Assembly: GCA_963720475.1 (NCBI GenBank)
Contig: OY970394.1
Span: 1,612,001 to 1,676,000 of the forward strand
Direction: 5' to 3'
DNA: 64,000 bases
Origin: G963720475 sp963720475
GTDB lineage: Bacteria > Actinomycetota > Thermoleophilia > Solirubrobacterales > Thermoleophilaceae
Made by a program: the position numbers and the translations under genes. Below are positions 44,698 through 52,353 of the stretch, in pieces (position 1 is the first letter of the stretch; every line of letters begins with the position of its first letter). The notes beneath the pieces are model-generated. The model did no database searches. It was given only the letters and a program-made list of their open reading frames with translations, and had not been told where the DNA came from.

Positions 44698-47325
44698 GTG
44701 TCCGCCAACGGCAAGCCGCGCCTGTTCCTGATCGACGGGAACTCGCTCGTGTACCGCGCGTTCTTCGCGCTGCCCGAGACGATCGCGACCTCACGCGGCG
44801 AGCCGACGAACGCGATCTTCGGGTTCGCCTCGATGCTGGTGAAGCTGCTGACCGAGTACGGCGTGCAGCCGACCGTCGTCGCGTGGGACGCCGGTATGTC
44901 GGGCCGCGAGAAGGACTACAGCGAGTACAAGGCCGGCCGGCGCAAGCGGCCGGACCTGCTGCGCGAGCAGTGGCCGCAGATGGAGCCGCTCGTGGACGCG
45001 TTCGGCTACACGAACGTCAAGCTCGAGGGCTACGAGGCCGACGACGTGATCGCGACGCTCGCCGGGCGCTGCGCCGCGGCCGGGCACGATGTGGTCGTAG
45101 TCACCGGCGACCGCGACCTGTTCCAGATCATCGAGCCAGGGGTCAGCGTGATGGCCACCGGGCGGGGAATCACCGACACGAAGCTCTACGACCGCGAGGC
45201 GGTAGAGGACCGCTACGGGATTCCGCCGGAGCTGATCCCTGACTTCGTCGGGCTCAAGGGCGACACCTCGGACAACATCCCCGGTGTCCCGGGCATCGGC
45301 GACAAGACCGCCGCCCAGTTGCTCCAGCGCTTCGGCGACCTCGAGACCGTGCTCGCGAGCGTGGACGAGATCTCCGGGGCGAAGCGCAAGGAGAACCTGA
45401 CCGAGCATGCCGACGACGCGCGCGTGTCGAAGAAGCTCGCGACCGCGATCCGCGACCTGGAGGTGGACATCGACCTCGATGCGGTCGTCGCGCGCGGGCC
45501 CGACCGCTCGCGCCTGCGCGAGACCTTCCGCGAGTTCGAGCTGCGCGACCCGCTCCGCCGCCTCGAGGAGGCGCTCGGCGAGGGCGACGAGGCCGCTCCG
45601 CGGGCGACACCGGAGACGACGGTCGACCTCGCCGCCTCGGAGGTCCCTGCGAACGGGCTCGCCAAGCTCGACGGCCCGCTGGCAACCCTGGCGGCCGCGC
45701 GCGAGGAGCCGCCCGAGCAGCTCGAGATGGAGCTCGCCGACACGGCCGAGCGCCCGCTGCGCTTCGCCGCCTTCGCTGGCGGGAACGACGTACTCGTGGG
45801 CGAGGCGGCGGCGTTGACCGAAATCACGCAAGCGTGGGGCGAGCGACCGCTCGTGACCCACGACTGGAAGTCGCTCGCCGTCAGCGAGCCGGCCGCGGCG
45901 GCACCCCCGCTCGAGCACGACACGATGGTCGCCGCCTACCTGATCGACCCGGCGCGTCGCGGCTACGCGCTCGACGAGCTGATCGAGGACGAGGGGATCG
46001 GCGTGTCCGTGAAAGGCGCCGACGACGACGGAGTCGCGGCGCGCAGCGTCGCGACCCGCATCCTCGCGGAGCGCCAGCGCGAGCGGCTGTCCGAGGACGG
46101 GCTCGCCTCGCTGTTCGATGACATCGAGCTGCCGCTGGTCGAGGTGCTCGTCGAGATGGAGCGAGCCGGCGTGAAGCTCGACACGAAGGCGCTCGCGAAG
46201 ATCGACAAGCGGGTCGAGAAGGATGTCCTGGCGCTCGAGGAGGGGATCTACCGCCTCGCCGACGGCGAGTTCACGATCGGCTCGCCGCAGCAGCTCGGCG
46301 AGGTGCTGTTCGAGAAGCTCGGGCTGTCGAAGCGCCGCCGCGGCAAGACCGGCTTCTCGACCGACGCGCGCGTTCTGGCCTCGATCCGCGACGAGCACGA
46401 GATCGTCGCCGAGGTCGAGCGCTGGCGCGAGCTGACGAAGCTGAAGAGCACCTACCTCGACGCCCTGCCGGTGCTGATCGACCCGCAGACGGGCCGCCTC
46501 CACACCACGTTCAGCCAGGTGACGGCGGCGACGGGCCGCCTGTCGTCGACCGATCCGAACCTTCAGAACGTGCCCGTGCGCACGGAGCTCGGCCGCGAGA
46601 TCCGCGCCTGCTTCGTCGCCGAGCCCGGCAATCGCCTCGTCTCGGCCGACTACTCCCAGGTCGAGCTGCGCCTGCTCGCCCACATCGCCGGCGAGGACGC
46701 GCTGAAGGAGATCTTCCGGCGCGGCGAGGACGTGCACACCGCCACCTGCGTCCAGATCTTCGGCGTCGAGCCCGACGAGGTCGATCCGGGCATGCGGTCG
46801 AAGGCGAAGATGGTCAACTACGGGATCGTCTACGGGCTGTCCGCCTATGGCCTCGCCGACCGGCTCCAGATCCCGCGCGAGGAGGCCGCCGACTTCATCG
46901 AGCGCTACCTCGACGGCTTCCCCAAGGTGCGCGAGTTCATCGCCGCGACGATTGCGCAGGCCGAGGAGGAGGGCTACGTCAGCACGCTCTTCGGCCGGAT
47001 CCGCCGGATCCCGGAACTGCGCTCGCGCCAGCGCCAGACGCGCCAGCTGGGCGAGCGCCTGGCCGTCAACATGGTCGTCCAGGGCACCGCCGCCGACATC
47101 ATCAAGGTCGCGATGGTGCGCTGCCGCTCAGACCTCGCAGCGGCCGGCCTCGACACGCGGCTCGTCTTGCAGATCCACGACGAGCTCCTGTTCGAGGCGC
47201 CCGAGGACGAGGTGGACGAGGCGACCGGGATCGTCGTCCGCGAGATGGCCGGCGCGTTCGAGATGGATCCCCCGCTGGTCGTGGACGCGGCCTCGGGCGA
47301 GAACTGGCTGGAAGCGCATGGATAG
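44698..47325 (+). CDS. polA: DNA polymerase I
   Basis: An 875-residue family A polymerase. The 5'-nuclease domain (about 1-290) has LIDGNSLVYRAFFALP, EGYEADDVIATLA, VTGDRDLFQI and GLKGDTSDNIPGVPGIGDKTA. The middle domain (about 320-470) lacks the DxE of proofreading exonucleases. The polymerase domain has DYSQVELRLLAHIAGE (motif A), RSKAKMVNYGIVYGLSAYGL (motif B) and QIHDELLFEAP (motif C). It processes Okazaki fragments and fills repair gaps made by UvrABC. The start is GTG 44698. Confidence 0.97.
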   Translation: MSANGKPRLFLIDGNSLVYRAFFALPETIATSRGEPTNAIFGFASMLVKLLTEYGVQPTVVAWDAGMSGREKDYSEYKAGRRKRPDLLREQWPQMEPLVDAFGYTNVKLEGYEADDVIATLAGRCAAAGHDVVVVTGDRDLFQIIEPGVSVMATGRGITDTKLYDREAVEDRYGIPPELIPDFVGLKGDTSDNIPGVPGIGDKTAAQLLQRFGDLETVLASVDEISGAKRKENLTEHADDARVSKKLATAIRDLEVDIDLDAVVARGPDRSRLRETFREFELRDPLRRLEEALGEGDEAAPRATPETTVDLAASEVPANGLAKLDGPLATLAAAREEPPEQLEMELADTAERPLRFAAFAGGNDVLVGEAAALTEITQAWGERPLVTHDWKSLAVSEPAAAAPPLEHDTMVAAYLIDPARRGYALDELIEDEGIGVSVKGADDDGVAARSVATRILAERQRERLSEDGLASLFDDIELPLVEVLVEMERAGVKLDTKALAKIDKRVEKDVLALEEGIYRLADGEFTIGSPQQLGEVLFEKLGLSKRRRGKTGFSTDARVLASIRDEHEIVAEVERWRELTKLKSTYLDALPVLIDPQTGRLHTTFSQVTAATGRLSSTDPNLQNVPVRTELGREIRACFVAEPGNRLVSADYSQVELRLLAHIAGEDALKEIFRRGEDVHTATCVQIFGVEPDEVDPGMRSKAKMVNYGIVYGLSAYGLADRLQIPREEAADFIERYLDGFPKVREFIAATIAQAEEEGYVSTLFGRIRRIPELRSRQRQTRQLGERLAVNMVVQGTAADIIKVAMVRCRSDLAAAGLDTRLVLQIHDELLFEAPEDEVDEATGIVVREMAGAFEMDPPLVVDAASGENWLEAHG

Positions 47326-47761
47326 AGGCGTCGCCGTCGTCCTGATGGTCGTCGCCGGCGGTCTGATCGCGCTACAGGCGCCGATCAACTCGACGCTCGG
47401 CAAGTCGGTAGGGACGTTCGCCGCCGCCTCGATCTCGTTCATCGTCGGGACGATCGCGCTCGTCGCGATCACCTTCCTCGTCGCCGACGGCTTCGGCGAT
47501 GTGGGCAACGCGCGCGACCTTGCGCCGTACTACCTGATCGGCGGCCTGCTCGGAGCCGTGTACGTGACGACGGCGCTCGTGACCGTGCGCGAGCTGGGCG
47601 CGGGCGGCGTCACCGCCGCCACGATCACGGGCCAGCTCGCGCTGTCGGTCGTCGTCGACCGGCTGGGGATCCTCGGGCTCGATCAGCGGCCGCTGTCGCT
47701 GCAGCGGATCCTCGGCGTCGCGCTGCTCGCCGCGGGGACGTTCCTGATCGTGCGCGAGTAG
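47318..47761 (+). CDS. DMT-type small membrane protein (DMT_YdcZ/DUF606-like)
   Basis: A 147-residue protein with five hydrophobic helices. LMVVAGGLIALQAPINSTLGKSVGTF at the N-terminus and YYLIGGLLGAVYVTTALVTV in the middle are typical of the half-size DMT_YdcZ family, which includes inner-membrane proteins of unknown substrate. SVVVDRLGILGLDQRPLS matches the conserved loop. The ATG overlaps the polA end by 8 nt. A role in export is only inferred. Confidence 0.85.
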   Translation: MDRGVAVVLMVVAGGLIALQAPINSTLGKSVGTFAAASISFIVGTIALVAITFLVADGFGDVGNARDLAPYYLIGGLLGAVYVTTALVTVRELGAGGVTAATITGQLALSVVVDRLGILGLDQRPLSLQRILGVALLAAGTFLIVRE

Positions 47762-47779
47762 GCGGCGTTCGGCTGGGCG

Positions 47780-48136
47780 CTACGCCCACTCCATCGCTTC
47801 GTAGCCGCTAGATCGCGGGGCCGAGACGATCAGGACGGTCGCGGGGTCGTCGCCGTCGTTTCGGACGGTGCGCGTCGGCTCGGGGTCGAGCCGGACGTAG
47901 GTTCCCTGCGGCGCGGGATGGTCCTCGCCCTCGATCACCATCGTCGGCGAGCCGTCGAGGACGATGAAGACCTCCTCCTGATCGCGGTCGGTCTCGTCGT
48001 GCTCGGGGATCGTCTCGCCGGGCGGGATCTCGACGACGTTCAACCCGAACGAGCCGACGCCCAGCGAGCGCCGCGCGAGCAGCCAGTTGCCCGTGCGCTC
48101 GAAATCGGACTGCTTGACGATGTCGAAAGCCGCGAT
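47780..48136 (-). CDS. Cupin-domain protein, probable non-canonical ATC start
   Basis: A small single cupin barrel. IPPGETIPEHDETDRDQEEVF is cupin motif 1 and VRLDPEPTRTVRNDGDDP is motif 2, ending SSGYEAMEWA. The first canonical start (TTG 48043) yields 87 residues and cuts into the first strand. Upstream the frame continues as protein-like sequence (AFDIVKQSDFERTGNWLLARRSLGVGSFG) back to a TAG at about 48148. No ATG, GTG or TTG exists there, but an ATC at 48136 lies 6 nt after a TAGAGT box. Full length would be 118 residues. Metal ligands are incomplete. Confidence 0.72.
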   Translation of the reverse strand: MAAFDIVKQSDFERTGNWLLARRSLGVGSFGLNVVEIPPGETIPEHDETDRDQEEVFIVLDGSPTMVIEGEDHPAPQGTYVRLDPEPTRTVRNDGDDPATVLIVSAPRSSGYEAMEWA

Positions 48137-48142
48137 GCGCGC

Positions 48143-48148
48143 ACTCTA
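48143..48148 (-). promoter_or_regulatory. Predicted -10 box TAGAGT for the cupin gene
   Basis: TAGAGT on the minus strand ends 6 nt before an ATC codon at 48136. It is back to back with the plus-strand box at 48155-48160. Confidence 0.4.
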
Positions 48149-48154
48149 GACGGT

Positions 48155-48160
48155 TAGGAT
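48155..48160 (+). promoter_or_regulatory. Predicted -10 box TAGGAT
   Basis: The hexamer ends 9 nt before ATG 48170. Confidence 0.5.
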
Positions 48161-48169
48161 CCCCCGCCG

Positions 48170-48529
48170 ATGAGACTTCTCGTCAGTGTCCTCGCCGGCC
48201 TCGCACTGGTCCTCGCGGCTTGCGGCGGGGAGGGCGAAGTGGACGCGGATACCGTCGAGAAGTGCCTCAAGGACGAGCAGAACCTCAGGTTCACGAGCTC
48301 CGATCAGTCCGAGGCAGGCTTCGGCACCGTCATCCAGATCGACTTCGACCCGGGCCAGACCGGCACGGTGTACGTCTTCAAGTCCGAGGACGACGCCAAG
48401 GACAAGGAGTCGGACATCAAGACCTTTGCGGCGACGGGCGGCGCCACCGAACGTAACGGCAATGTCGTGGTCGTCTACTCGCCCGAGGTGCCGAAGCAGC
48501 AGCAGTCGAAGGTCGACGACTGCATCTAG
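48170..48529 (+). CDS. Small lipoprotein of unknown function
   Basis: A 119-residue protein. The signal peptide MRLLVSVLAGLALVLAAC ends in a textbook lipobox (LAAC, Cys18). The mature domain of about 100 residues contains DTVEKCLKDEQNLRF and GTVYVFKSEDDAKDKESDI, and a C-terminal Cys pairs plausibly with the internal Cys (VDDCI). No family is recognised. It would be tethered to the outer face of the membrane. Confidence 0.8.
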   Translation: MRLLVSVLAGLALVLAACGGEGEVDADTVEKCLKDEQNLRFTSSDQSEAGFGTVIQIDFDPGQTGTVYVFKSEDDAKDKESDIKTFAATGGATERNGNVVVVYSPEVPKQQQSKVDDCI

Positions 48530-48533
48530 GCGG

Positions 48534-49670
48534 TTAGGCCGCCGCGGCCAGCTCGCGGGCGGGCGCGGGGGAGGGGGCTCCCGCCGCGGCGAACGACGGG
48601 TGGGCGATGTTGAGGTAGTGGGTGAACGACCAGTCGACGAACGACTGTGTCCCCATCGCCCGGATCGCGGGCCCGAGCAGGCGCGGCGGGACGCGCGGCA
48701 CGAGCTTCTGCACGCGCAGCATCCAGCGGAACTGCCACTCGTGGCGGGCGCTGAAGGCGTGATAGCGGCGCAGCGCCGTTTCGCGCGTCGCTCGCCCCTC
48801 GACCACCCGCCGCAGCTCGCGCCCGGCGGCGATCGAGAAGTAGAACGCGGTGCGGATCCCCTCGGCCGTCAGCGGCAGGCAGTGGCCGGCAGAGTCGCCG
48901 CAGAAGAAGACGCCGTCCTCGGTGCCATCGCGCAGCTTGTGGGGGATCCAGTTGCCCTGGTAGCGGACGGCGTCGCGGCCGAGGTCCTCGGCCAGCTCGA
49001 CCGTCGTGTCCTTGACGTGGAAGCGAGGGTCGAAGGAGCCGACGCCGATCCGTAGCTCGTCGTTCGCCGGGAAGCTCCAGCCGTAGCCGGCGGGCACGTA
49101 GCGGCGGTCGATCCAGATCTCGAGGTCGTCGGACTCGCCGTTCGGATGGACCTCGAGCCCGCGCGAGAGCGGCGCGTCCGGCGGTTGGTAGTTCTCGTTC
49201 GAGCCGAGCAGGCGGCGCCAGCCGAGCGCGTCGACGATCAGCGGCGCGGTGAGGTCGCCGCGGTCGGTGTGGATCGTGTCGCCGCTGCGCCCGTCGACCT
49301 TGGCGATCTCGAAGCGGGCGTCGTTCTGGTCGTCGAGCAGCTCGCACAGCGTGCGGTAGTCGAATGTCGAGAACGTCCACGGCAGCCGGTAGCGCGCGTC
49401 GCCGTGGGGGGTGTGGACGACGAGGTCCTCGAACGTCTGGCGCATCGAGTCCCCGAGGCCCAGATTCGTGAGCCAGTCCGTCGGCGCCGCGCACGCCGAG
49501 GTCTGGCGGTCGCCGACCTCGTAGCGGTCGAGGATCGTCACGCGCGCCCCGCTGCCGGCGAGCTCGCGCGCGACCGTGAGGCCGGCGAAGCTGGCGCCGC
49601 AGATGAGCACGTCGCTGTCAAGGGCGAGCGGGGTGCGCTCGGCCCCGCGAATCGTCTTGCGGCGCGGCAT
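48534..49670 (-). CDS. FAD-dependent oxidoreductase, geranylgeranyl-reductase-like
   Basis: The ATG at 49670 gives 378 residues. The FAD-binding motif is DSDVLICGASFAGLTVAREL (a GxxxxG variant), with the ribose Asp/Glu in VTILDRYEVGDRQTSACAAP. The second FAD segment is VFFCGDSAGHCLPLTAEGIRTAFYF, characteristic of the GGR/FixC/PHBH-like group. Members reduce isoprenoid double bonds or hydroxylate aromatics; substrate is unknown. The start is supported by a TACCCT box 9 nt upstream. It is divergent from rpsA. Confidence 0.88.
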   Translation of the reverse strand: MPRRKTIRGAERTPLALDSDVLICGASFAGLTVARELAGSGARVTILDRYEVGDRQTSACAAPTDWLTNLGLGDSMRQTFEDLVVHTPHGDARYRLPWTFSTFDYRTLCELLDDQNDARFEIAKVDGRSGDTIHTDRGDLTAPLIVDALGWRRLLGSNENYQPPDAPLSRGLEVHPNGESDDLEIWIDRRYVPAGYGWSFPANDELRIGVGSFDPRFHVKDTTVELAEDLGRDAVRYQGNWIPHKLRDGTEDGVFFCGDSAGHCLPLTAEGIRTAFYFSIAAGRELRRVVEGRATRETALRRYHAFSARHEWQFRWMLRVQKLVPRVPPRLLGPAIRAMGTQSFVDWSFTHYLNIAHPSFAAAGAPSPAPARELAAAA

Positions 49671-49679
49671 CGGGAACGG

Positions 49680-49685
49680 AGGGTA
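49680..49685 (-). promoter_or_regulatory. Predicted -10 box TACCCT for the FAD oxidoreductase
   Basis: The minus-strand hexamer ends 9 nt before ATG 49670 and is separated by 2 bp from the rpsA box on the other strand. Confidence 0.45.
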
Positions 49686-49687
49686 GC

Positions 49688-49693
49688 TAACCT
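49688..49693 (+). promoter_or_regulatory. Predicted -10 box TAACCT for rpsA
   Basis: The hexamer ends 8 nt before the TTG start at 49702. Confidence 0.5.
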
Positions 49694-49701
49694 GTCGCGC
49701 C

Positions 49702-51138
49702 TTGCCAGAAGTGGAAACCCTGACCCCTGCCCCGGGGACCGACGCCGTTGAGCCGAAGGTCGTTGAGGGCTCCGACGGGCTGCTGATCGAGGTCGATGGC
49801 CAGATCGTGCCCAACTACGACGCCACGATGGTGGCGTTCGAGGAGGGCGACGTCGTCAACGGCGAAGTCGTCCGGATCGACGCCGACGAGGTGCTCGTGG
49901 ACATCGGCTACAAGTCCGAGGGCGTCATCCCGATCGCCGAACTGTCGATCCGCAAGTCGGTTGACCCGTCCGAGGAGGTCGCCCTCCACGAGGAGGTGGA
50001 CGCCCTCGTCCTCACCAAGGAGGACCAGGACGGCCGGCTGATCCTCAGCCGCAAGCGCGCCCGCTTCGAGAAGGCCTGGCGCCGGATCGAGGCCGCCGCC
50101 GAGTCGGGCGAGCCGGTCGAGGGCTCCGTCATCGAGGTCGTCAAGGGCGGCCTGATCATCGACCTCGGCGTGCGCGGCTTCCTGCCCGCGTCGCTGGTCG
50201 ACATCCGCCGCGTGCAGAACCTCGACGACTTCCTCGGCCAGAAGATCGACTGCAAGGTGATCGAGCTCAACCGCTCGCGCAACAACGTCGTCCTCTCGCG
50301 CCGTGCCGTTCTGGAGGAGGAGCGCAAGGAGGTCCGCCAGCAGATCCTCGACCGCCTCCAGCCGGGCGAGGTCGTGGAGGGCGCGATCTCGAACATCGTC
50401 GACTTCGGCGCCTTCGTGGACCTCGACGGGATCGACGGCCTGATCCACATCTCCGAGCTCTCGTGGAGCCACGTCAACCATCCCTCCGAGGTGCTCTCGA
50501 TCGGCGACGTCGTCCCCGTCAAGGTGCTCGACATCGACCGCGAGCGCCAGCGGATCTCGCTCGGTCTCAAGCAGACCCAGGCGGACCCGTGGCAGCGCGT
50601 GCTCGATACCTACAACGTCGGCGACGTGCTCGAAGGCAAGGTGACGAAGGTCGTCACGTTCGGCGCCTTCGTCGAGATCCTCGACGGCGTCGAGGGCCTC
50701 GTGCACATCTCCGAGCTTGCCCATCACCACGTCGAGAACCCGCGCGAGGTCGTGGACCAGGACCAGGAGGTCCAGGTCCAGATCCTCGAGATGGACTCCG
50801 ATCGCCGCCGCCTGTCGCTATCGATCAAGCGCGTCGAGGGTCAGGAGCTTCCGCTGCGGACGATCACGGAGCCCGCCGAGGGGGTCGAGCCGGCCGCCGA
50901 GGGCGAGATCGCGGACGTGCCGGATCTGCCGCTGTCGGACGATGTCTTCACCGGCGACGCCGCCACCGGCGAGGTCGAGGTGCCGCAGGCGGAGGCCGAA
51001 GCGCCGCCGGCCGAGCCCGAGGCTCCGGCTGAGCCAGAGCCCGAGCCCGCCGCCGAGCCGGAGCCCGAGCCCGCCGCCGAAGGCGAGGCCGAGGCAGCAG
51101 CGGAGCCCGAGCAGCCGCCCGAACCCGAGAACGAGTAG
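49702..51138 (+). CDS. rpsA: 30S ribosomal protein S1
   Basis: A 478-residue protein with four S1 (OB-fold) repeats: about 38-107 (GDVVNGEVVRIDADEVLVDIGYKSEGVIP), 124-192, 209-277 (GEVVEGAISNIVDFGAFVDL) and 294-363 (GDVLEGKVTKVVTFGAFVEI). A long acidic Ala/Pro/Glu tail (about 395-478) follows. Four repeats is the usual actinobacterial number. S1 binds mRNA on the 30S subunit. The TTG at 49702 is chosen by the -10 spacing and the acidic N-tail PEVETLTPAPGTD. It leads rpsA-coaE-lytic transglycosylase. Confidence 0.96.
   Translation: MPEVETLTPAPGTDAVEPKVVEGSDGLLIEVDGQIVPNYDATMVAFEEGDVVNGEVVRIDADEVLVDIGYKSEGVIPIAELSIRKSVDPSEEVALHEEVDALVLTKEDQDGRLILSRKRARFEKAWRRIEAAAESGEPVEGSVIEVVKGGLIIDLGVRGFLPASLVDIRRVQNLDDFLGQKIDCKVIELNRSRNNVVLSRRAVLEEERKEVRQQILDRLQPGEVVEGAISNIVDFGAFVDLDGIDGLIHISELSWSHVNHPSEVLSIGDVVPVKVLDIDRERQRISLGLKQTQADPWQRVLDTYNVGDVLEGKVTKVVTFGAFVEILDGVEGLVHISELAHHHVENPREVVDQDQEVQVQILEMDSDRRRLSLSIKRVEGQELPLRTITEPAEGVEPAAEGEIADVPDLPLSDDVFTGDAATGEVEVPQAEAEAPPAEPEAPAEPEPEPAAEPEPEPAAEGEAEAAAEPEQPPEPENE
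51031..51078 (+). repeat. 24-bp tandem repeat, two copies, in the rpsA tail
   Basis: Units 51031-51054 and 51055-51078 differ at one position (A/G) and encode EPEPEPAA twice. Confidence 0.85.
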
Positions 51139-51141
51139 GCC

Positions 51142-51738
51142 GTGGCGGGCGAGCCCGCCGGCCGGATCCCGTTCCTCGGTCTGACCGGGGCGATAGCCGC
51201 AGGCAAGAGCGAGGCGTTGGCCGCACTCGAGCGCTCGGGCGCAGCGACGCTCTCGAGCGACGCGGTCGTCCACGAGCTGCTCGGCTCGGACGAGTTGCGC
51301 GATCTGCTGGTCGAGCGCTTCGGTGCGGAGGTCGCGCCGGACGGCGAAGTGGACCGCGCGGCGGTCGCCGCCGTCGTCTTCGACAATCCGGAGGAGCGCT
51401 CGTGGCTCGAGCAGACGCTGTGGCCGCGGGTGGGCGAGCGGATCGCGAGCTGGTACGCAGGCCTGGAGGACGTCCCGGCCGCGGTCGTCGAGGTGCCGCT
51501 GCTGTTCGAGTCCGGCATGGAGAAGGTGTTCGACGCAACGATCGCCGTCGTCGCCGACGATGACGTCCGTCGGCAGCGGGCCGGAGAGCGCGATCACGCC
51601 GGCCTGGCCGATCGCGAGGCCCGTCAGCTCGGCCAGGAGGAAAAGTCGCAGCGTGCGGACTACGTGCTCCGCAACGACGGCGATCTGGACGAGCTCGCCG
51701 CGAATGCATCGAACCTCCTTGCGACGATAGGAGCTTGA
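51142..51738 (+). CDS. coaE: Dephospho-CoA kinase
   Basis: A 198-residue P-loop kinase for the last step of CoA synthesis. LGLTGAIAAGKSEALAALE holds the Walker A loop, written GAIAAGKS where most homologues have GxxGSGKS. SSDAVVHEL is the CoA-binding DAD-like region. VVEVPLLFESGMEKVFD and the lid RDHAGLADREARQLGQEEK follow. It starts at GTG 51142, 3 nt after rpsA. The single-domain form lacks the UPF0157 domain fused in some actinobacteria. Confidence 0.95.
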   Translation: MAGEPAGRIPFLGLTGAIAAGKSEALAALERSGAATLSSDAVVHELLGSDELRDLLVERFGAEVAPDGEVDRAAVAAVVFDNPEERSWLEQTLWPRVGERIASWYAGLEDVPAAVVEVPLLFESGMEKVFDATIAVVADDDVRRQRAGERDHAGLADREARQLGQEEKSQRADYVLRNDGDLDELAANASNLLATIGA

Positions 51739-52337
51739 CCGGTACCGCCAAGAAACGTGCCGTCCGCCGCCGCCGCTGGGTAGCTGTTCTGATCGCCGTC
51801 CCGGCGATCGTGGCGGGGCTGTACTTCTTCGGGCCGCTCGACGACGCGGTGCGCGAAATCACGCTTCCGCTGCGCCACGAGGACATCATCCGCCAGCAGG
51901 CCCAGGAGAAGGACCTCGACGCGGCGCTGATCGCGGCGGTGATCTACGAGGAGTCGAAGTTCCGCGATCAGACCTCGCACGCGGGCGCGCGCGGGTTGAT
52001 GCAGATCACACCCGCCACCGCCGAGTTCATCGCGCGCGACTCGGGCGGCCACGCCTTCGAGCAGGGCGACCTCGGCGAGCCCCAGATCAACATCGCGTAC
52101 GGGGCGTACTACCTGCGCTACCTCAAACGCCAGTACGACGGCGACGAGACGCTAGCTATCGCCGCTTACAACGCCGGCGAGACGAACGTGAACAAGTGGA
52201 TCGAGGAAGCCGGCGGCCGCGACGAGTTCGATCCCGATAGCGACATCCCGTTCCCCGAGACGCGTGACTACGTCCGCGACGTCAAGGAGAAGCGCAAGGA
52301 GTACCGCGACAACTATGCCGACGAACTCGGGCTCTAG
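51735..52337 (+). CDS. Membrane-anchored lytic murein transglycosylase (Slt type)
   Basis: A 200-residue protein: basic N-terminus (AKKRAVRRRRW), one TM helix (about 16-33), then an SLT domain with the catalytic Glu in AAVIYEESKFRDQTSHAGARGLMQITPATA. AYNAGETNVNKWI (the AYNAG motif) and ETRDYVRDV follow. It cleaves peptidoglycan to 1,6-anhydro products. It starts at TTG 51735, overlapping the coaE stop as TTGA. Confidence 0.94.
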   Translation: MTGTAKKRAVRRRRWVAVLIAVPAIVAGLYFFGPLDDAVREITLPLRHEDIIRQQAQEKDLDAALIAAVIYEESKFRDQTSHAGARGLMQITPATAEFIARDSGGHAFEQGDLGEPQINIAYGAYYLRYLKRQYDGDETLAIAAYNAGETNVNKWIEEAGGRDEFDPDSDIPFPETRDYVRDVKEKRKEYRDNYADELGL

Positions 52338-52340
52338 GAC

Positions 52341-52346
52341 TATCCT
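52341..52346 (+). promoter_or_regulatory. Predicted -10 box TATCCT
   Basis: The hexamer ends 7 nt before ATG 52354. Confidence 0.5.
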
Positions 52347-52353
52347 GTAGGCG

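Noticed and set aside
44791..46737. 648-codon minus-strand open frame opposite polA
   Set aside because: Same artefact: it lies wholly within the conserved polA frame and has no recognisable domain.
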